Shown piece after piece: positions 59,900 to 64,000 of a stretch of 64,000 nucleotides of DNA (positions within the stretch are counted from its first letter, which is position 1; every line of letters starts with the position of its first letter). Position numbers and translations under genes: made by a program. The notes beneath the pieces were generated by a model. That model made no database searches, had not been told where the DNA came from, and saw only the letters and a program-made list of their open reading frames with translations. Location: the NCBI GenBank assembly GCA_035772405.1, contig JAYKKM010000204.1, positions 671,501 through 735,500 on the forward strand, given 5' to 3'. The stretch is from Chrysogorgia sp. JL179-B06. Taxonomy: Eukaryota; Cnidaria; Anthozoa; Scleralcyonacea; Chrysogorgiidae.

Positions 59900-60844
59900 G
59901 CCAACCTGTCGTGTTCTCACCTCCATGTCATTCGCGAGATATTCATTTTAATCCATCAAATGTAACAGAACTGCCAGAACCTCGAGGCCCAGATCCCCCT
60001 AGTCCAACTTCCAGCCAATTGAATGATTGGCCTGATTTTCCCGAAAATAACACACCTTCAACGTCTGCATCGTCTAGTCCGACTCTCGGTTCCTTTCCGA
60101 GTCGCCCTCCAGATACATGGTGTCCTAGTGACAACACATTTGACAATCAACCTGGCAAAAACGTACTCTTTCCAACCAACCAACATGGTACACGATACTG
60201 TTGATTTCATTCAAAGTCGTGCAGTGCGCACCTTCAAACTGACGGTCAGTTGATGCCGCTCCAAGTCGTCCACCTGGTGCATCCTTCCAGTCTACAGCTC
60301 TTCCATCTCGTCCGCTTAGAACAAACCCAATATCACATGACACCTACTGGATTCCAGGCTTAATTTGCATATGACCGACAAGGAAATACTACAAAACGGA
60401 CACTGGGTAAATGATCGCATAATTTTGGCGACCTTTAGGGTGCTAAAAAAAGATCCTCGAGTTCGCAACCTTGCGGGACTGCAGGGTGTTATTCCAGCTA
60501 TGAAGCATGGCTACACGAACAAAGAGAATTTTGAACGTTTCGTTCAAATGGTTAATGTTCGAGGTAACCATTGGGTAACATTGTCTAATGTGAAGACGAC
60601 CGCGGATCGAGTTTTAATTTACGACCGTTATGTGAACCTCGACTGCAAGAAGGATGCTATAAGCTACCCATTAAATGTAGAGCAATGTGCCTGCCAGCTA
60701 ATTAAGCCCGTTGCATTTGTTAACATGTACGTGGCAAACGTACAACAGCAGAAAGGTGGAAACGACTGTGGCTTGTTTTCCATTGCCAACGCTGTTGCCC
60801 TCTTGCCATTGCACTATGCCAGACGACGGACAGCTAATGGTTAG
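59900..60844 (+). pseudogene. Ulp1/C48-type cysteine protease, N-terminus and linker degraded
   Basis: 59911-60204 encodes a Pro/Ser-rich leader (PEPRGPDPPSPTSSQLNDWP), and 60340-60363 a bridge in a different frame (SHDTYWIPGL). From 60365 the domain is clean: TDKEILQNGHWVNDRIILAT, NLAGLQGVIPA, then His in VNVRGNHWVTLSN, Asp in VLIYDRYVN and Gln/Cys in QQQKGGNDCGLFSIANAVAL. This is the H-D-Q-C layout of clan CE peptidases (SENP/Ulp1, also adenain-like). After ANAVALL the sequence jumps by a frameshift straight into a PHD finger, so about 50-60 residues expected between the two appear deleted. The frame changes suggest a damaged copy, although the catalytic block itself is preserved. Such Ulp1-PHD proteins are carried by transposons in cnidarians (my recollection). 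Confidence 0.65.
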
Positions 60845-61124
60845 CTGTAGGAAATGTAAAAGATGGTTTCACAGTCAGTGTGAAGAAGGAAACTTTCGTG
60901 ATCCAAGCTGGATATGCCGTATCTGCAAGCACAAAGAAGACGAAGCACGTGAGAGAGAAGAGTGGAGGAAAGCAGCATTCGAAGCTAAGGCTAAGCTCTT
61001 CAAGGATCTCCGAAAAGCCTCCCTAAAACACCACAAACGTGAATCCTTGGTGCTCCTGTATGATCAGATAAACAACATCGTCCTGAACAACGAATTACCT
61101 TGTGGCGACGACTGCTGTGGTTGA
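60800..61124 (+). CDS. PHD finger with charged helical tail (C-terminal part of the protease protein)
   Basis: In the frame shifted relative to the protease, CHCTMPDDGQLMVSCRKCKR and WFHSQCEEGNFRDPSWICRI give the C4HC3 PHD ligands. A Glu/Lys/Arg helix (KEDEAREREEWRKAAFEAKA) and a short end with CGDDCCG follow. PHD fingers bind histone H3 tails; in mobile elements they may guide insertion or packaging. Overlap with the protease frame around 60711-60844 shows the fusion point. Confidence 0.65.
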
Positions 61125-61142
61125 CTTAGCGACAACGAATAC

Positions 61143-61454
61143 ATGGCAATCACGAATGACAAATCTAACGAAATACTAGGTGTGACGTGGTCCCATGATG
61201 AACTTTTGTTAATTGTAATATTCAAAGAAAAAAATGACGATGAACTAGCCGTTTTTAGAACCTTGCTACACGAGATGATACACGCTGTAAAAAACCGACG
61301 AAAGATTGAGGGAACATCGCACGGCAAGGAGTACAAAAAGGTTGGCAATGAAGTTATAGCAAACTTGAAATTGAAGTTACACAGATTTTCCAAGCCCTAT
61401 TACGATTTCGTTATCGACGACAAAGCAATACTAGCCGCAGGTCGTCCACATTAG
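61143..61454 (+). CDS. SprT-like zinc metallopeptidase, small ORF
   Basis: 103 codons, ATG at 61143, only 19 bp after the previous stop. TNDKSNEILGVTWSHDELLL precedes FRTLLHEMIHAVKNRRKIEG with the zincin motif HEMIH, and SHGKEYKKVGNEV supplies the third His. This is the order of the SprT/Spartan core (HExxH...H). In cells, Spartan cuts proteins cross-linked to DNA. Here the N-terminal region and the C-terminal zinc ribbon are absent. Uninterrupted ORF. It may be a cargo gene of the element, or belong to the same unit as the protease/PHD gene. Confidence 0.6.
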   Translation: MAITNDKSNEILGVTWSHDELLLIVIFKEKNDDELAVFRTLLHEMIHAVKNRRKIEGTSHGKEYKKVGNEVIANLKLKLHRFSKPYYDFVIDDKAILAAGRPH

Positions 61455-62447
61455 ATCGAAGGATGTGCACTCTTTTGCTTTGCTGAGTGACAATAGTCTA
61501 TAATCAATAGCATTTCAATCAATTTCACTATATCCCTCCCTCACAGGAGTTAATTAATACGATCAAAATAAAAAAATTCTTTCACGGGGAAGAGGGTACC
61601 TATATTTAGGAAAAATAACACTTGTGGTACACATATGCATTGTGTATTATAAAAAATCAACCGCTTTCGTATATTATAACATTTCCAAAATATGAATTAG
61701 TGGAGCTTCCCAACTTTAATCAACTATACGAATATATTCTATATGCCACGAGGATAATTGGTCACAATTTGATTGAAATGAAATTGTTTTGAAATGATAT
61801 TGTTTGCGATGAAATATAATTGCTCAATAATTCCTAAAATCAAGTAATGTGGACATTACTTTGTATATATTTATTTCATGCGACCATTGAAATGGACTAT
61901 TTTGATGTTATATTAATAGTTCCTGTTCGTGTTGAACCTCAGGCTCTGTAGTACTTTTTCGTTTTGGGATGATAATTTTGTTGATGTTCTTCATGCAATA
62001 TATAATATATAACCGTTAACTATAACTTTATATTATGAAAATAAGATGTCAAAAGGTTGAGTTTAAGTTTTGCAAACCACTCGTAAACCGTTTACATATA
62101 TAAGTCTGACGGGATCTTATACGCAGACAAGAACGGTGACGGTGTTTGTTATACATATGTCAATTCCGTTTTATCTAGTTGAAAAGCAACCACAGATAGT
62201 TAGAGTTATAGTGAACTGTGGAAACTGATCAATGAGCCAACGCCAACTTAACCAACTGGTTTTGACGTTTTAACTGTTTATTGTCTAGTTGATATTACCA
62301 TGTCTTATAACTTTCAAACAATTCATTGTAGTAGTATAGAAAGTGGGGCTACCGGCGCATTTTTCCATTTTTTCATGCTTCGCAATCAAAATTTAAAAAT
62401 TCGCTGTTAACCCCACTTTCGAGACTACTAAAACGATACGAAATAAA
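61455..62447. other. AT-rich spacer between convergent gene groups
   Basis: No ORF of note. It separates the plus-strand Ulp1/PHD/SprT genes from the minus-strand virus-like genes. One strong hairpin (62330-62429) is listed separately. Confidence 0.55.
62330..62429. terminator. Hairpin downstream of the virus-like gene array
   Basis: agtagtatagaaagtgggg (62330-62348) and its inverse ccccactttcgagactact (62411-62429) match at 17 of 19 positions around a 62-nt loop. It lies 18 bp past the stop of the last minus-strand ORF. A 3'-end signal or an element-end repeat are both possible. Confidence 0.45.
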
Positions 62448-62705
62448 TTAGACTCTAAAACCATCACACGCGTTTCCCAAAATAGTTTTTCGAGTATTAG
62501 TACGTAGAAGCTGCAACTCTCTGTTGTGACTGGTCACCTTTTTCCCAAGTACAGTGTGTTTAAACCTCTCGTCTAGTTCCTCACGTTCTAAGCTAGTCTT
62601 AGCGAAGAGTTGTCGTTTGAGCTCTCTAATCTGGTAGATAAATAACAACTCTTTGTTGAGTCTCGATGTCTTTTCCTCCACTGACTCCTGACGTTCTACA
62701 CTCAT
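62448..62705 (-). CDS. Small coiled-coil protein of the virus-like array, unknown
   Basis: 85 codons from ATG at 62705. SVERQESVEEKTSRLNKELL and IYQIRELKRQLFAKTSLERE form a continuous charged helix; the C-terminal half is basic (HNRELQLLRTNTRKTILG). No known family. It follows the 181-codon ORF by about 50 bp on the same strand with no frame damage, so it is likely part of the same compact unit. Confidence 0.6.
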   Translation of the reverse strand: MSVERQESVEEKTSRLNKELLFIYQIRELKRQLFAKTSLEREELDERFKHTVLGKKVTSHNRELQLLRTNTRKTILGNACDGFRV

Positions 62706-62754
62706 TAAGTTAGTATATACTCATGTCTTTAGGTCGTTTTGTAAATTATTATAA

Positions 62755-63300
62755 TTAGATAGAACTGTCTCCTTCGTTCGGGGGTTCCTCCTCGGGGATT
62801 CCTCTAGCCATGTGACTGAATACGTGTTTACTAGTTGTTAGTCCACCCGATAACAACCCTAAACAAGGGAGGTAGGGGGATACGTATGATATAAACTTCT
62901 CTACGTCTCTTTTAAGTAGCTGGTCAGTAATCAACTCTTTTTCAAGCTTTTCAGGTGATTCAATAGCGTTGAACCCTCCTAACGCGTGGGCGAACTTGCT
63001 TATTAAAAGGTCACAGAGAAACACGTTCGCTTTCTCCATTCTTTTTACCTCCCATTCTTCGTAGATCTTGTTGATAACTTTATCTGAGGCCTTTTTGAGA
63101 TAAGCAATAGATTTGTCTATCTCACCGTCCTCTGAGAGTCTTCTTAGTTCGTCTCGTTTCTTGTCTACATCAGTTTGAGGAGTGTCGTCAACTTGTGACG
63201 TGTCGATTTGTGGTTCATCAATCACTTCCTGTTCTGCTTCTCGTATGTCTTCAATTAGTTCATCAATTGTCTCAAGATTTTTTGTCTTACGTTTTGGCAT
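62755..63300 (-). CDS. Virus-like array protein, 181 codons, unknown
   Basis: From ATG at 63300, overlapping the ATPase ORF by 14 bp. The N-terminus is basic then very acidic (PKRKTKNLETIDELIEDIRE, AEQEVIDEPQIDTSQVDD). A helical middle follows (YLKKASDKVINKIYEEWEVK), then a more hydrophobic C-terminal domain (FLCDLLISKFAHALGGF, ISYVSPYLPCLGLLSGG) and a Glu/Pro-rich end. No motif recognised. Position next to the packaging ATPase and its intact frame suggest a structural or packaging accessory role (inference only). Confidence 0.6.
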   Translation of the reverse strand: MPKRKTKNLETIDELIEDIREAEQEVIDEPQIDTSQVDDTPQTDVDKKRDELRRLSEDGEIDKSIAYLKKASDKVINKIYEEWEVKRMEKANVFLCDLLISKFAHALGGFNAIESPEKLEKELITDQLLKRDVEKFISYVSPYLPCLGLLSGGLTTSKHVFSHMARGIPEEEPPNEGDSSI

Positions 63301-63925
63301 GTCCTATACTATACGATATGTTTTGTTTTTGTGGAATAACTATTTCGTATGAGTATGGATGTCTTAGAAGTATCTCCAATCTTGCGTACTCGTTGTCTTT
63401 CAACTGTTTTATTGTTTTCTGAATTTTCACTTTATCGACTCCGTTAAGATAATCGTCTACGATGATTTTCATATCGTTTCTGTTAGGGTTGTAGAATGTT
63501 ACTAACTTTGAGATGTTCTCACGATATGGTTTACTAATTGAGGTTAGTTGTTGTGTTATGACTATTGTGGATAGGTTGTAGTGTCTAGCACTAAAGGCTA
63601 GTTTAACTAGTTCGCTTGTTCTGTTTTTAACATCCTGCCCACTAGCACAATCGTCTAATATTATTAGTGAGTTGGTGCCTTTATAAATGTCAGTCACGTA
63701 TTTAAGAATTACGTCGACCTTGTCCTGCTCACACTGAATAGCGATAAAGTCTGGGTCTCTCAAGTATTTCCACTCTGTGTACGTTTTGTTCCATTCAAAC
63801 GTTGGGCATATGAGAACGATGAAATCGAAGTGATTCATGTAGTATTTCTCTATGATATCCAAGAGGTAGTACGTTTTACCGCAGGCTGTCATACCAACAA
63901 TTAGCATGTTAAAAGGAGTTTTCAT
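63287..63925 (-). CDS. A32/FtsK-HerA-type genome-packaging ATPase of a Maverick/Polinton-like element
   Basis: 212 codons from ATG at 63925. MLIVGMTACGKTYYLLDIIE carries the Walker A (GMTACGKT, about residues 11-18). FIVLICPTFEWNKTYTEWKY follows the phosphate loop, and SLIILDDCASGQDV is the Walker B with the acidic pair. FSARHYNLSTIVITQQLTS is the sensor segment with QQ, and NISKLVTFYNPNRND is near the C-terminus. Size and motif order match packaging ATPases of Polintons/Mavericks, adintoviruses, virophages and poxvirus A32. In that family the enzyme pumps DNA into a capsid. No break is seen. Other core genes (protein-primed PolB, integrase, capsid proteins) would lie to the right, outside the window. 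Confidence 0.8.
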   Translation of the reverse strand: MKTPFNMLIVGMTACGKTYYLLDIIEKYYMNHFDFIVLICPTFEWNKTYTEWKYLRDPDFIAIQCEQDKVDVILKYVTDIYKGTNSLIILDDCASGQDVKNRTSELVKLAFSARHYNLSTIVITQQLTSISKPYRENISKLVTFYNPNRNDMKIIVDDYLNGVDKVKIQKTIKQLKDNEYARLEILLRHPYSYEIVIPQKQNISYSIGHAKT

Positions 63926-64000
63926 ATAGAATACTATATGTTTAGTACTGGATTGATTGTAGATTGTTGTTGATGAAGTTTACTAGACCATCGGAGAGCA
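63926..64000. other. Upstream region of the ATPase gene, window edge
   Basis: 75 bp, AT-rich, containing tatagaatactatat just upstream of the ATG at 63925, which may hold the promoter of the minus-strand array. Too short to say more. Confidence 0.3.

Overview
The window looks like nuclear DNA of an early-branching animal. An anthozoan cnidarian (sea anemone or coral) is my best guess and a sponge is possible. This rests on intron-bearing genes with GT/AG junctions, very AT-rich spacers with kilobase-long (TA)n tracts, and a mix of Penelope-like, P/THAP, Kolobok-like, hAT, PIF/Harbinger and BEL/Pao elements plus a LINE with a 2A peptide. I see no bacterial-style operons except a compact virus-like gene block at the right edge. 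Species cannot be settled from the sequence alone.

Left part (1-11.2 kb). A multi-exon alpha-kinase gene (739-2915, +) carries one frameshift. It faces away from a neat ten-exon retroviral-integrase-type (DDE) gene (3540-6540, -). All nine splice junctions of that gene are in phase and give a continuous protein of about 334 aa. A degenerate 'TTTCGCCAAAC' minisatellite lies just upstream of its start. Then come a transposon-type ORF, a palindromic Penelope-type fragment in TA repeats, two tRNA-derived SINE-like copies pointing away from each other, and decayed LINE pieces.

11.2-19.1 kb. One 7.8-kb P-element-like transposon (11190-18965) has about 33-bp terminal inverted repeats and 23-bp subterminal inverted repeats. 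It encodes a THAP + P-type transposase on + and a second gene with a C2H2 finger on -. A 1.5-kb hAT-type non-autonomous element with a perfect 8-bp target duplication sits exactly at the transposase start codon.

19.7-27 kb. A Kolobok-type DDE transposase gene (19693-22713, -) has five in-phase exons. It is followed by a foldback element, about 1.4 kb of nearly pure (TA)n, a Penelope-like element in a precise 472-bp inverted-arm arrangement, more (TA)n, and a tRNA-derived SINE between 31-bp direct repeats.

27-36 kb. An apparently intact LINE (1137-codon ORF, -) carries a hydrophobic leader ending in a 2A peptide, then endonuclease and reverse transcriptase. It is followed by a HECT-like exon and a decayed second LINE.

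36-59 kb. This is a graveyard of small inverted-repeat elements (several with TTAA ends, one enclosing telomere-like repeats), a broken hAT transposase, a Penelope reverse transcriptase split by another element, a PIF/Harbinger element nested in a hAT-like one, a SWIM-type zinc-finger pseudogene, a BEL/Pao remnant, and a hAT element with a 5-bp duplication.

59.9-64 kb. A Ulp1-type cysteine protease with a PHD finger and a SprT-like metallopeptidase ORF (both +) face a tight array of three uninterrupted ORFs (-). The 5'-most of these is an A32/FtsK-type genome-packaging ATPase. It marks the edge of a Maverick/Polinton-like or related virus-like element that runs out of the window.
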